NCBI GenBank assembly: GCA_964017065.1
Contig: OZ024786.1
Span: 8,251,047 to 8,315,046 of the forward strand
DNA: 64,000 nucleotides
Source: Haliclona indistincta
Taxonomy: Eukaryota > Porifera > Demospongiae > Haplosclerida > Chalinidae
Direction: 5' to 3'
Shown here: one piece after another, positions 10,001 to 23,500 of the stretch
How positions within the stretch are numbered: position 1 is the first letter of the stretch
Layout of the letters: every line of letters begins with the position of its first letter
The notes under the pieces: generated by a model
What the model saw: the letters and a program-made list of their open reading frames with translations, nothing else
Told to the model about the DNA's origin: nothing
Databases searched by the model: none
Translations under genes and position numbers: made by a program

Positions 10001-13000
10001 CTAAAGTGCCCAGATAGAATGCTTCATGGTATGTAATACTTGAGTAAGTTTGATCAGGATGTGTGAAGCTCAAAGCACGAGAGGAAGCCATTGCAGCACG
10101 CATAGCATCTAATATTGAGGGTGAGTGACCACCAGAGACATCTGGAGAAATACAATAGAAAAGACTTTTTACTTGGCACTCAATCTGCATCCCAGTCAAT
10201 TCGATTCGTAGTCCGGTTCAATCGCGTTCACATGTTAGCGCATTGGATGCGAATTGCGCAGTCTCTTGATCTGATGAAAAAGGCTCACTCTTAGCTTAAA
10301 AAAAAACAACGGTTTTGTAGCATTAGATATTGACAATGAAGCTTTTAGGCTGCTGAGAACCTTGTGCTGCCATCTTTTAACAAGCGTATGCCCATGTGCC
10401 TAATTGCAATCCCGCTTACATTCCACTTCAATCTGCCTCCAGGGACGTAGCAACCAGTCAGGCCCGTGCCTGACCTATATTTGATAATTTGATAATAGTG
10501 CGTGACGAACTACACATGGCAAGGTTGCGAGCATAAAACATCTAGAATTCTCGGAAAATGTGAGCACAAAGCAGTATGCTTGCTGTATGAAACGTCTAAA
10601 TTAGCCATCTCATGAAAATCAATTAACAAACTTTTTGGGCACGTTCTCTGTCACATAGCCTAACCAATCGACATTAGCTGCCTACGTTTCTGGAGGTGAA
10701 TAGGCTTCAAAGGATGCACACAATGGAATTATAGCGACTATTCTTATCCTGATTTTTGAATATTGCACACAATGACTTATGATTCTGTGAAGTGTACGGC
10801 CTTTAAGATTTACAATGGCTCGGATAACAGAATTAGTGAGTAACTTCAGTATTAAAAGCTCCTTACAATGTTAATCATACCTGTTCCAAGCCCTATCTTC
10901 ATTTGCAAATCCAAAAGCTTTCTTACATCCAAAATACCACTTAATATACTATGTAGAAAAAAAAAAGAATTTAACTAGCCAGTTGTTTACTATAAATTCA
11001 CAAATTGTTGCGTTGTCATTAGTCACACTATGATAAAATTGGCGACAATGACAAGATAGACGTCATTTTCTCCGGGTATGTCCGTTACATTCGTTTTCGT
11101 GCCATTGTCATACAGCAGACGTTGCCGCGCCATTGAAGCCCAAGATTACGACTGCGACAGCTGTTATGACGACGACAAAGCTAGTATCGAGCCAAATTTG
11201 CATGCTAGAATCCCAAGATAACCAAGTATCGAACAAAAACGATCCAGCAACTCTACTGAGAGACTAAAGAACTGGTGATCGTGAGGAAAACCGGCCGGGA
11301 GCGTCGTGATCCGTGCAAAGAGGGGCCGACGATCAGCTTGCTGGCTTCGAAAAAAGGACTCATGCCTTGTAATACAGTGAACTGTACATTCTAGAAAGCC
11401 TTGTTAGTTGGCAAAGGCGAGTAGCAAAGCGGTAGTCTCTCAAGACGTTAAACAGCAAGGCGTCCATCTTTGGTAGTGTGACCGCGTGCATTTGCTGTCG
11501 TGACCGTGATCGCAGTGATTTGCCGCCATCACTATCGTAGTGTGACCAAGGCCTAAAGTGAATAGCTTGTAGTTATGGAAAACAATGTTAACTTAAAATA
11601 ATACACACTATTTGAGACTAGTTCAATAATTTGTACTTGTAAATAAGACATAAGCCACTATCATTCGTAAATTGAGGAAGCGAATCATTGGGAGATGATG
11701 TTTAAGAACAGCACAAAAACTACTGAGCCAGATACTTGCAAGAGAATTGATCAGTGTCCATGTGGTTAAATTGTAGCAAAGTAATCAATATGCAAGTGGA
11801 TTTGAGAAAAGATGTCACTTTGCTCCAGCAATTTTCGAACATCGCATGGTTTTTAAAAAATTGTTGTCACTCAGGCAAATTTGGCACAAAGTCCCATACA
11901 TAGTATAATATTTGAATGAGTAGCAGCTATTTGAATATAGGAATGTGTTCGAAAATTGCAAGAGCAAAGTGACAAATTCACTCACAAAATATAAACTTAC
12001 TAACTTAATATTTGAATGAGGGCAATGAGCTATACCAACACCTCGCTCCTTAAAGAGTTGTATCTCTTCATCTTCCAGGTGTATACAATGAGCCATTACA
12101 GTCTAAAGAAGATGGGAAAATGACTATCAAAGTTATTAATGGCTATCATGATCAATAAAAACACAATAAGTATTCATAGATTTATGGCATGGGGCGGCCA
12201 AGCTAGTTACTTGCACTCCCTAACCCTAACCTTTTTATGAGTTGAAGTAGAACTGGTTCTAGCTATTTTTACACATGCTAAAATGACAACTGTACGGACA
12301 TTACCTTTTCAGTGAGAAGTCTAGCCTGCTCAAATATACTGGCACAGCAAGTATGGCCTGGGAACAGCTGAAGAGTATAAACAACCTCTGGCTTCTGTTC
12401 ACATATATGACTCTGTATGTGAAGATCATGTTCATTTGCTAGTGCTCCTAGGCTAGTAAGGAGAGGCATTGAGCATGATGGGGCAAATCGAGGTGTAATT
12501 ATTGGCTGGATGAGAGGGTTCTGTATTAAGATGTCATAGAGATTGATAGCATAACGAGTAGCTTACTTTCATACTTGCAACAAAATCTATTAGTCTAAGA
12601 AAGGTACAATAACACCTTTAATAATTATTTAGCAAGCATGCATACATACGTACCTACGAGTATCCTCTATTGATTCCTGGCTGTCTTCCACGTATGTGTG
12701 AGGAGCCTCCTGATCCATGCACACCTTACCAATGAGTGCACGCTGACCATTTTCAGCAACTATCTTGCATAATTCTTGGGTTGAATGGAGGTGTATTGTG
12801 GCAAAGTAGCATGCAGTTGTTGTTCCATGCCGAAGAGAACGTTTCTGTTAAATTAACAACAGTAACCGTTGCAATAAATATAATAATAAGCATACCACCA
12901 CAAGTGGGTAAGCTTTTTTAGCCCAATTCAAGTCCTTAAACAACTCCTCTGTTGGGTAAGTGTAACATTTGAGCCATTCAAGAAGCTGCTTGTCATAGCC

Positions 13001-13955
13001 CGTTCCAGCATTCATGTATTGAGGAGCATGAATGTGTGTGTCAACCATTCCTGGCATAAGGAACTGACTAGAAGGAAGTTGCAATATCATATCCATTGTG
13101 TATAGTAATGAGTGGGTTTGTTGTTCAGTATTTTATGATACTATAGGTGACAAGACTCAACATAAGTTTAGATAAGAATGTCTCATGGGCAGTTTGTCAC
13201 TGCTGTACATATTTCAACAATAAACTTTTTCATTTTAAGGTGGCAATACACAATGGGCATTGCTGCATTAGACACTCTCTTTTTAATCTAAATACGACAT
13301 CAGTACGGCCCATTATGAACATAACCATTATTTTGAACATGTAATGCTCTGCACAGTGCACACCTTCACCATATTGGCCTCATGTTTCAAACAGCGCTGA
13401 TTAGGAAAGCGGGGCTTTAACTACTAAGTACAGAGACTAATATTGCATTTATACTAGCAGGTACTTGGGAAGTACCGGTTGTTGTACTAGTACCAACTTC
13501 TAAAAAAAGTCTGGCCCAAGTTACTAGTGTAAATGCACTGGTAGTACAGAGAATTGATCTGTTATGTACTAGTGCATGGGCACACAAACTCGGGAAACAG
13601 TGTTCATACAATTATTGTGAAATGATACAATAATTGTAGAATTGAGGCACAGTCTGGCATGACTAACCTATCTGAGAGAGACACAACATCAGATTTCTTC
13701 AAGCAAAACTTTTCAGTCAATCCATCGAGCATGGAAGCTGGCTCAACAAAAACTATCTGCATTCATTAGACAATATATCACATACATGTGTGATCAAGAA
13801 GCAAATTGAAAAATGAGTGTGTTTTCACAACATAAAATTTCTGTTCTTTAAACACAACTCACACTGTCCTCTTCATATCCAACGCAATGATCATTCAACA
13901 CTTGTATTTTGTCTGGCACAACACTATGCACAATTCTTCCTCGAATTACCTTCAT
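7097..13955 (-). CDS. GDA: guanine deaminase, complete, 13 exons
   Basis: Guanine deaminase hydrolyses guanine to xanthine and ammonia in purine breakdown, a cytosolic zinc enzyme of the amidohydrolase superfamily. Exons: 13955-13863, 13756-13668, 13067-12896, 12844-12654, 12594-12567, 12520-12305, 12102-12005, 10939-10881, 10141-9989, 8469-8435, 8110-8015, 7539-7512, 7155-7097. They sum to 1,317 bases, 438 residues, close to the human enzyme (454). Family landmarks are in order: RGRIVHS near the start, the metal motif PGMVDTHIHAP, GTTTACYFATIH, LHIQSHICE, MAHCIHLEDEE, GIAHCPHSN, the split GTD followed by VSGGHSPSILDAMR, LGTLGGAK, IGNFKVGKQFDALVVD and FIYLGDDRNIHRVFVAGK. The exon 7/8 junction is the least certain (weak GTTAGT donor). 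Exons 5 and 12 are 28-bp microexons. No break is seen, so the gene looks functional. Confidence 0.93.
7568..8025. repeat. 65-bp tandem repeat, seven copies, overlapping a GDA splice site
   Basis: Seven 65-bp units have their ttacatcaaa motif at 7621, 7686, 7751, 7816, 7881, 7946 and 8011. On the minus strand each unit reads ATAGCTTTGAT then GTAAGATC. That is the last 11 bases of GDA exon 11 plus its splice donor. The unit at 8011 is the one joined to the rest of exon 11; the other six lie downstream in the intron. Confidence 0.95.
8592..9642. mobile_element. dispersed element with CTCGGTGG-type ends, copy 1 (GDA intron)
   Basis: The left part (tatgtcttggtgggcgaagcc) and the middle and right parts match 49050-50486 and part of 50600-51300. 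Shared blocks include the stretch around cactgattggcttctgattg. The right end is approximately ccaccaaggca. No coding motif is visible. It lies in the intron between GDA exons 9 and 10. Confidence 0.6.
9073..9229. repeat. hairpin repeat with ggatctacgcg arms
   Basis: Inverted arms (agttagacagtgcatcc... and its partner ending ctgtctaact) enclose gatctacgcgat/atcgcgtagatc and GC-rich centres. It resembles the hairpins at 16808-16945 and 19317-19451. No target duplication was found. Confidence 0.65.
10200..10476. repeat. decayed MITE-like sequence and a small palindrome in a GDA intron
   Basis: Phrases such as gcgttcacatgttagcgcattggatgcgaattgcgc and tccacttcaatctgcctcc resemble the TTAAGGC...GTTCACA family at 47054-47461, but the ends are lost. 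At 10457-10474 there is a small inverted repeat (gtcaggc/gcctgac) like those at 50784-50844. Confidence 0.4.
11022..11546. mobile_element. MITE-like element in GDA intron 7
   Basis: The ends are inverted: gtcacacta-t-gata at 11022 and tatc-g-tagtgtgac ending at 11546. The interior is GC-richer than the surrounding intron and has no convincing ORF. Confidence 0.5.
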
Positions 13956-14589
13956 GTCACTGTAAACAATTGGAATAATTTAATGCACGGACATGCCAAG
14001 ATTATAATAATTATAACTACCATCACATCTAAAGTAAAACTGCATGGACTGGAGTACGTAGCTACAGTATAGTTGGTCGTGGCCCGACCTCAGCCTCGAT
14101 CACCGGGTCACTAGTTCACCTTATTTGTTCTACTGCACGATTTGCTGCAGCTCCAATCAGATTGCAAATTTTTTTCTAGAGGGCTTGTTCACCAAACTGC
14201 ATTATACACGCATACAGCAGTACCTGCATGCCCCTTTGCAGCACTAACACATCATAGACTAGTATAGTCACGTATAAATACCAAGGCTGATGTCGGGCCA
14301 CGCCCCACTACTGAACTAGCTAGCAACAGCTCAGTAGTCTACGGTAATTGGCAGTATAAATATCTGGCGTTGCGTAAGGTGTTGTTGTTAGCAAACCTTC
14401 AATTCCAACCTGGTCGCTGACAAAAATCAGTTCTTCAACAGGGCCGCCGTTCTATCCCATAATATCAGCAACGAGAATTATTGATTTCCGGTGCTCACGT
14501 CACACGCGTGATCATCGATCACGTGAAACTCCCCCGCGCGAGCTAGCTCTCACCTCACCTACGTTGATCTCTACCTGTTATTTTCCAGT
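13956..14589. promoter_or_regulatory. shared GDA/GPD1 bidirectional promoter region
   Basis: The start codons of GDA (minus) and GPD1 (plus) are divergent and about 635 bp apart. TATA-like tataaata boxes occur at 14273-14280 and 14355-14362, oriented for GPD1. Transcription starts cannot be fixed from sequence alone. Confidence 0.55.
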
Positions 14590-17500
14590 ATGGCTGCTTC
14601 TCCAAAGTTACAAGTGTCGATTATTGGTTCTGGAAATTGGTATGTTTATTATGTATAGTAGCTATGTGAGTGATATTCTACTTGTGAGTTGCTATCTATG
14701 TGCGGATAATAATCGAGCACTTACCGGGTATTACATGGGCGGGGCCTGGCCTCAGCCACGCCCTGCATGATGTGATAGCTCAATGTGCACTGTCTTTGCG
14801 CAACCAGGGATTTTAATCATTGAAACAAGATTGCTAGTTAATAAATCAAGTGTGAATCAAGTATTATTTTTCGCACACATTTGGGCATGACCACAGCTTG
14901 ACTGTATATTCACAAGTAATAAAAACATTTTAACCAAAATGCAAGAGATTTAGGGTTGGTACATTTGTCGAAAAAGAAAGGAAACAAGATTTTGAGGATT
15001 GTAACAATAGCAGTGTAATGCTACCTCCCCATTAAATTAACCACAACTATCGAAAGCAGTTAATTTAGGGAGGTAGCATTACACTGCTATTGTTACAATC
15101 CTCAAAATCTTGTTTCCTTTCTTTTTCGACAAATGTACCAACCCTAAATCTCTTGCATTTTGGTTAAAATGTTTTTATTACTTGTTTCTTTTCTTTTTTT
15201 TTATTAATGACTTAGTTGGCACTTATGCTAGTACAGTGTAAAGAGCCTCTTGAACTATTTCAGCCGAGACCGGGGCCGTACGACGGTAGTGCACTGGCGA
15301 TCGACTCTGCACTGCATGCATGCAGCAGCAACACGTACCATGCAAGATTAGTTAAGCTTAATCTAGCATTCTTACAAGCCTGAACAGATAAATCCAGTGT
15401 AACAGTGAAGATTTGCACGTTGTCTGCTGTGAACAACACTGCTAGTGGCAGCAGCACTCGCGTTCCAAGCAATTTGTACTAAGGTGCGCTTGTATTAGAA
15501 TAATTACATACACGGGCGTGCGCGAGTAGGCGTAACCTAGTAACGGAGTTCAAACAGAATGATGGAATGGAGTCTGTTATGGACCAAAAATCGCTGTTTT
15601 CTTTGAAATACTCGCTTCTGTTAGTGTTTTAGGCTTAAATAGACATCAGGTGCACTGCTCCCAACGACTAGTGTAGTTGCTGTGTAGGTTTTGTCTTGAA
15701 TAGCTCACTCGCCACGGCGGTAGGCTGGCTGGAGAAGAAGAAGAAGAAAGAAGATGAACAAACGGGTGACCACGTGAACTCTGGTTTACCACCTTAGACC
15801 TGGTTTCTTTTGCTTCTGAAGGTCTCTTTATAATCGCACAAATCGTGCAAAGAGCGTCAGAACGTTAGATTAGCTTGAAACGCCTGTATGGCGAAGATAT
15901 GGCAGTGCCGTACTTAGTGCCTCCTGACGAGACGCCATCTTGTCATGCCCATAGCAACTAGCCTTATAGTCTTTATTAGTAGACTCATTGTAAGCGCTTA
16001 CCTCTTAGGATAGCCCCTAGGTAGTTAAAATACCCCTGATGTCGTCAACAGCCAAGATATACGTGAATTATTGCGTTTAGCCTAAGTGTAGCCGCCATCT
16101 TGTTTTCCGCCCAACCCTAAATATGCCACGTCTACCGCGTGGCATAATAGGACAGTGGCGTAACCATCATAGAGGCACTTGCCTCTTCGATTTTAGACAG
16201 GTGCTAAGTAAACAAACCTTTCAAAACAAGCACACGGTCTCAGTAGAGTCCTATCAGAAACAGAAAAGCTCGCTCTAACGTACATACTGTACATGTTCTG
16301 AGTTCTATTTATTGCAATCTGTATACAGAACACACTCACATAATTGGCTGTGAATAAATAAATTTGATCTGTTGCGACCACAGTGTTCATTCTCTTGAAC
16401 AGTTACTCCTCTGTAGCTGGGCATTTTAATTTCCATTTTCATTAATATTTTTAGGGGTTCAAGCATCTCTAAGATAATTGGTCTGAATGTGCAGGCGAAT
16501 GAGAAGTTTGAGAATAACGTGCACATGTGGGTGTTTGAGGAAATAGTTGACGGTAGGAAGCTTTCAGAGCTTATCAATGAAACTCATGAGAACAAGAAAT
16601 ATCTTCCTGGTATCAAACTTCCTGACAATGTGGTGAGTAAATGGTAATGTACACAATCTACTATAATAATGATAGACTGATAGTCAACTGTATAAGTGAT
16701 TCTGGAGTTGTTGTAAGGTTCATCACTATTCTTGAACACCAGTAGCCGACGTACTGCATTGGTTATCGATTCAGCTGGGTGTATATTTTAAAGCTACGTA
16801 TAGATTAGAGACCGAGGCCGAGGGATCTACGCGGTATACAAACCTGAGAGGAAGCCATATAGAACCCGAGTGCGTAGCGCGACGGTGCTATGGCGACGTG
16901 AGGGTTTCTATACCGCGTAGATCCCGTTGGCCGAGGTCTCTAACCGGCTTAGAGTATAGCAACAGTTGCTATCAAACAAGCAATTTTCGACGCTGCGCAA
17001 ATTTTGTGAAGAACACGGCCGAACTTCAGCGATGGGGAAACATAGGCGAGTGTATGCGTGAACATAACTTGGCAACTGAAGCTGATATCGATAAAAGGAT
17101 CCGTGGGTCCCTAGATAACTAAGCTGTCTAGCTGCATGCCAAGTCTAGTCGTGCTACAGAGTGCACACAACGATATTTTCGATTTCTTAGTTGACGAAGC
17201 TGTTCGTTACTTCGTGTACTTCGTAACGCACTATGATATCGCGTCTAGCCACCGTTTTTGCTAAAGACGAAGTGTAAGTGCAGTCTTTGCTCTGACTGGA
17301 TATGAAATGCATTGTTCAGCCAAACTAACATACGCGTTGCTACGAGTGTTTCTTTCAGACAACCATTTCTGCCTGCTCGTAAGTGGGCGTGGTATCCCGT
17401 AACCTTAAAATCTACATGGCGATTTAAAGAATCGCCATCGTTCTTGATGATACAAAGCTACTGTAGCTTCTAATCTTACTCTAATGTTGTCTGATATGCA

Positions 17501-20500
17501 CAATTTATGTACTTGTATGCTTTTTTTACAATCAGATTGCAGTACCAGATCTACTTGAAGCAGTAAAGGAGGCTGATGTTCTTATATTTGTTTTGCCACA
17601 TCAAGTAAGACCTTTATTTTATTTGAAATTTTCTGGCGGAGCATGCCAGAGCTTATTTCTGACAACCATACAGTGCTTTTAAGGTGGCGGGATACCGTTT
17701 TAATGAGATTCATGACTTTGCTAGTGGCTATTTCTTTTTAAGCCAAGTCTATCTGTGCAGACGGAGTTGCAGTGTGCGCTTTGTTTGTCTATAGATAGGC
17801 ATCGATAATAGCAAGTTTCAGCCACGTAGTGTTCGCCATCACGGAACGACGAGCTCGCCTGTGAAGACTAAACACAATCGAGTTTTTACAATTTTTCTTT
17901 AGTTGTGTGAAAAGTACGAAGCTAAAACTGCTCTTGCAAGCTCATCTTCCATTCGTGGAGGAGCCTGCGTATCAATTTCGCCGAGCAATGCTCGTACGCG
18001 ATACTACAGCTGCGTACTCTGTACTGTCTGGCAGTACGTAGCTGCAGTATCGCGTACGAGCATTGCTCGGCGAAATCGATACGCAGGCTCCTCCACGAAT
18101 GGAAGATGAGCTTGCAAGAGCAGTTTTAGCTTCGTACTTTTCACACAACTAAAGAAATTTGTAAAAACTCGATCGTGTTTAGTCTTCACAGGCGAGCTCG
18201 TCGTTCCGTGATGGCGAACACTACGTGGCTGAAACTTGCTATTATCGATGCCTATCTATAGACAAACAAAGCGCACACTGCAACTCCGTCTGCACAGATA
18301 GACTTGGCTTAAAAAGAAATAGCCACTTGCAAAGTCATGAATCTCATTAAAACGGTATCCCGCCACCTTAATCTAGAGTAGCCACTTTTGTGTTTTGTGG
18401 TTAACAAGTATGTTTTGTGTTCAGAAAAGTAACTATAGTAGCTATTGGACTGAAATTTGCTATGAGTGTTTGGTTTGCAATTATGAAAAACTGTGTTAAG
18501 GCCAGGAAAATAGTATGGATCTGAGTTAAGAAAATTCCCTTTGCTGTCTGCTTGAATGACTATTCAGTTTTAATCTCAGCAAGTTAGATAGCTTAACTTC
18601 TAAGCATACTAAAGTATGAGCCCTAAATGTACTAGAAATTGGCGATTTTTGGTGATAAAAGTGTTAATGCTGAAATCAGGACGTCTATGTGAGTTAAGAA
18701 AAACCACTTGATCTCTGGAGACCTAGTAGTATTCCCCAATTTTTTAACTAGTGTGATACGTTCATCCATGCGCAAACGCGGTCAGCGAGAACACCAACTA
18801 TTGTACCCCACCTCACCCAAAGATCAAAGGAAAATGGCATGGTATATATCCCATATACACAGGAAAATATGGATATTTTCCAGGATATTATAGTTAAAAC
18901 AGGCAAATATGGATATTTTCCAGGAAGTGGCAAAGTGGCACTAGTCCCTTGTCCACACCTGCCCACCCGGCGAAAGTGAGTGGAGCTTTATACCCCACAA
19001 AATAGCAGATACTAGTGGGCCATCGTCAATAAATTATCAATAAATTTTTGGCGCACGTGTTAACCTTTAGGAAAGGTCAGCCAGCATTGCTGCCTGAAAG
19101 CCAAGTTACCGTGCGTGTTAGCTGCACAAAAGTTGACGCCAGGCTTCGTTTGTCGCCCAACTTGAACACGGGCGTTCGCCATTATAGACCTGGCGAATGT
19201 GCGCTTGGAGGCGAGTGCCCTGGGCTCCCATCGCTCGTAGATCTTCGCTTACAAGCTTCAGAACAGCTACGAGCAGCTACAAACACCACGAGAAGACTGG
19301 TGGTGGGGTACAAGTCAGTTAACTCCCGGTCTCTTCGGCGATCGGGATAATACCTCGGTGGTTAATTATGCCATCCTCGGGCTCCGCCCTCGGACAGCAT
19401 AATTAACCACCTCGGTATATATCCCGTATCGCCTCAGAGACCGGGAGTTAACTATTACTTAGCTGTGACTTTGATTCTCTGTCGTGTTATAATGATATTC
19501 ATCCAATATGAGCGTTTATCGAGTACGTGTTTCTGCGTGCGCTGCGCCGTTAACTGTCGAGCGGCAAGAATGCCTTAGAATGGCGCTGATCAAAAGCTGT
19601 GTTTTTCGCTTTGCCCGTTCTTAAGAGTGCTTCTAAAACATAGATATCAGCTAAGCTCGAGGAATAATAACCGCCAAGCCCCGCCAAGCCGGGCTAGGTG
19701 GTAACGTCGTACTAATTACTGTGATGTCACAAACATGGCGCTATTGTATTAGCTTCAATGGGAGAGAGCTGTAGAGCATCGTGTGTCTTGCATTTTCTCA
19801 TGCTCATAGTTGCAATCTGCATTAATGCAATAGAAAGGGCTATGTAGAAAATTGTGTGGACTAACTACAAACACAACTCTGGGAATAGTTTGAGAAATTT
19901 TGATAGTCAAACTTTTTTTTAGCAATATTTTTACCTTGTCTGCAATTTGCTACACGAGTTGTCGTAGCTATAAATGTGTGGCAAACAGTTGATCACGGAG
20001 TATCAAGCTGTGTGTGACCTTGAATTGACCAATATGCCTATGTGCATGTGGCCTCCTGGTCGGGCCAGCCTTGCGCCAGGTGTATGCTATTGTCCACCAG
20101 GAGTCTACTATCTGTTAACTGCAGTTGACCGAGTGACAGTTACAAGGTGTCCCAATTAGAAATACTGGAATGGCAATTTAGTGTTGTACCGATTCAAGTA
20201 TTTGCCGATATTTCGATATTCCGATTATATTAGTTCTAAATTTGCAGATACAGATACAGATTCCGATAATTATTATGAAAGAAACAAAGCATGTATAATG
20301 ATGGAAGTGACGGTACATGAATGAATATTAGTACGATAGAAAATGGCTGGCAATCATGCGCTATCATCTCTCCTATCCTTGTGCTAATGCAAACAGAATG
20401 TGGGTCGCTTGTTTCCAACTTTCTGGTTCTGTCGATCGTCTCTTCGAGAGTAAACCATAGATAGTATCTATGAGTAAACTGTCTAGAGGAGCTGGGTGTG

Positions 20501-23500
20501 TACGTACTCTTTGTCGCTGCTGCTGCTTTCCTAGCCTCGTATTCCTTAAGTTTTGGTACTTTCGCCGCCTCTAGTACCTTCTCCATACAAATCAGGCAGG
20601 TAGCAATTAATTATTTTTCCACCATCGGTAGCAACCAGGCCATACGGGTGATTTTCGCTTCGTATTGACGATTGCGCAATCTACCACGTGGTGCTAATCG
20701 ATTGCGCAATCTACCATGTGCTGCTAATCGATTGCGCAATCCATTAACATCGGTACAGATAACACTAATACAGATCCGATTCAGATACAGCAAATATCGG
20801 CAGATACAGATACTCGTATCGGAAATCGGTGCAACACTAAATGGCATGCACTGTGTTGAAACTCATTGTACCGAATGTACATGTCCTCTATAAAAATTCT
20901 ACACTGTGAAAGTTTCCTAATCTACTGTACATACTTTGTTTTGTTATGTGTTTCCTCTTTATACTGAGTGTTCATAATAATAGCGTATGGATGGCATGGA
21001 ACTTTTGAATTTAACAATTATCTGTGACGTTGAAAGATGCTGTTTGCCTCCTAGGAGCGTCTGACCGCTCAGTTTCAGCCAATGATAATTTGACGGGGAT
21101 AGCTCGTACGAACATGTATAGTGCATGCTCCTACTAGAGTAGGAGTATTCATACTGTCATTATGCGTTTTGGATTTGTCTGTATGCGCATCTGATATAAA
21201 CTGATTTTTTTTGCAGTTTGTGAAGGGTATCTGCAAACAGCTCAAAGGCAATATTAAAAGTGGTGCCTTCTCCTGCTCACTCATCAAGGTATGCATTTAC
21301 ATTGTACTTTACCTCAACACCCACCGTGTTGGATAGTAACTATCAATCTTGTGTGAGCAGTCATCTTTTTCTGTTGACATCTCAGACCAATGAGGTCTAT
21401 CTATTTTTTCAAGGATTGTGCTAGAGGGTATTACGTATTTCTATTTCCAAGCGACTGCTACTACAAATATTTTCGGTTTAGTTTGTTCTACATTATATTA
21501 CTGCAGGTCTACCAGAGATTTAAACAACAAACGGGAAGTACGCCGCGTTTACACGAGGCGTAACTTAGGGTTTGTAGATAGAGAAGGCACGTGCGTTTGG
21601 GATTTTGAAATATCTCTACTCGAAAAGCATGTCAAAGCTAATTTTCGAGTGTTTGCGTGATCATAACTCGGCAACTAAAGCTGATATCGAAAAAAGGATC
21701 CGTGGGTCCCTAGATAACTAAGCTGTCTAGCTGCATGCCAAGTCTAGTCGTGCTACAGAGTACCCACAATGAGAATTTCGATTTCTTAGTTGACGAAGCT
21801 GCTCGTTACTTCGTGTACTTCGTAACGCACTATGGTAGCGCGTCTAGCCGCCGTTTTTGCTGAAGACAAAGTGCAGTCTTTGCTCTAACTGGATATGCAG
21901 CGCTATATTCAGCCAAACCAACAAGCGCGATGCTACGAGTGTTTTTTTTTTCAGGCAACCATTTCAGCTTGCTTGTAAGTGGACGTGGTGTATCCCGTAA
22001 CCTTAATCGGTGATGTTGCTAATACAAATACATGGCCATACCACGCGACAGGAGACTATCTCGATTTCGCAGGCATCTTTCAAAGAATAAGTATTCAACA
22101 ACCGAGCAGTTGAGAGCTATTTCATGACAATCTTCAAGCAGTAAGGCAATCAACAGCCGTGTTTTTTGTACACGCCCACACACATTATATGGACATAGCC
22201 AAACGCTTAACCCTCCGGCGCCTACCTGCCCAAGGTAGTAAAGCTAGCTAAAAAGATTACCGAAAAGAAATAGTTCCCACCACTGATGCCGCATTGCCCC
22301 TCTGAACTGCCACGGGTAGGCGGCGTAACAAATAGATGTACGGCAGAGGGTCCCCTGAAATGCGGTGAATAGCTCCTTCAATTTTTACTATGTAACTGCC
22401 AAGAAAATTGAACCTTTCTTGAGTCTGGGTTTTGTTTTTCGAACCCCTGGACACTTATGGGATTTAGATGACCGCGGAAACTGTCTTGGATGCCCTCACG
22501 CTATGCGCTTGGGACGTCTAAAGCATCGGTTTCCGCAGTCATCTGAAATGGATTGAATGATGACGTCCCCACGAGCTATTTATCAATCAATGTATAAATC
22601 TATGTATGTGTATGTCATTCCGTAAATGCCCCCTCGTTCTATTTCATTGGACTTATTGAATTTATTTTCGTACATGTTTAACAAAGAGCATGAATATGGC
22701 ATCCAAGAGATACAAAAAGAATATGCTTGCGAGCTGCTGAAACCGTGGAATAAAAAGAGCTGTAATTGAGTATGCGAAGAGCTGTGATAAGGTGCGACGT
22801 GCTGAGCATACAGTGTTTTTAATCTAGAGGAGCCACTTTTGTGTTTTGTGGTTAACAAGTATGTTTTGTGTTCAGAAAAAGTAACTATAGTAGCTATTGA
22901 ACTGAAATTTGCTATGAGTGTTCACACATCATTCTGTGGTGTGTGTTAAAAAATCTGGACTGATTTTGCTAGTTGTTGTTGCTGCTTGTGTACCAGGCAT
23001 TGGTTTGCAATTTTGAAAAAAATGTGCTAAGGCCAGGAAAATAGTATGGAGCTGAGTTAAGAAACTTCCCTTTGCAGTCTGCTTGAATGACTATTCAGTT
23101 TTAATCTCAGCAAGTTAGAGAGCTTAACTTCCAAGCATAGTAAAGTATGAGCCCTAAATGTACCAGAAATTGATGATTTTTTGGTGATAAAAGTGTTAAG
23201 GCTGAAATCAGGACATCTTTGCGAGTTAAGAATAACCACTTGATCTCTGGAGAGCCAGATACTTGTTGTTTTCACTAGTTTTTAAACTAGCGCGATACGT
23301 CCATCCTTGCGCAAACGCGGTCAGCGAAAAACACCAACTTTTAGCTGTGACTTTGATTCTCTGCCGTGTTTTAATGATATTCATCCAATATGAGCGTTTA
23401 TCGATTACGTGTTTCTGCGTGCGCTGTGCCGCTAACCGTAGAGCGGCAAGAATGGCGCCGATCAAAAGCTGTATTTTGCGCTTTGCCCGTTCTTAAGCGT

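Noticed and set aside
13068..13096. Met start (MDMILQLPSS) for guanine deaminase in exon 3
   Set aside because: The bases before tcagttcctt are the intron and its acceptor; two upstream exons join in frame and match the family N-terminus.
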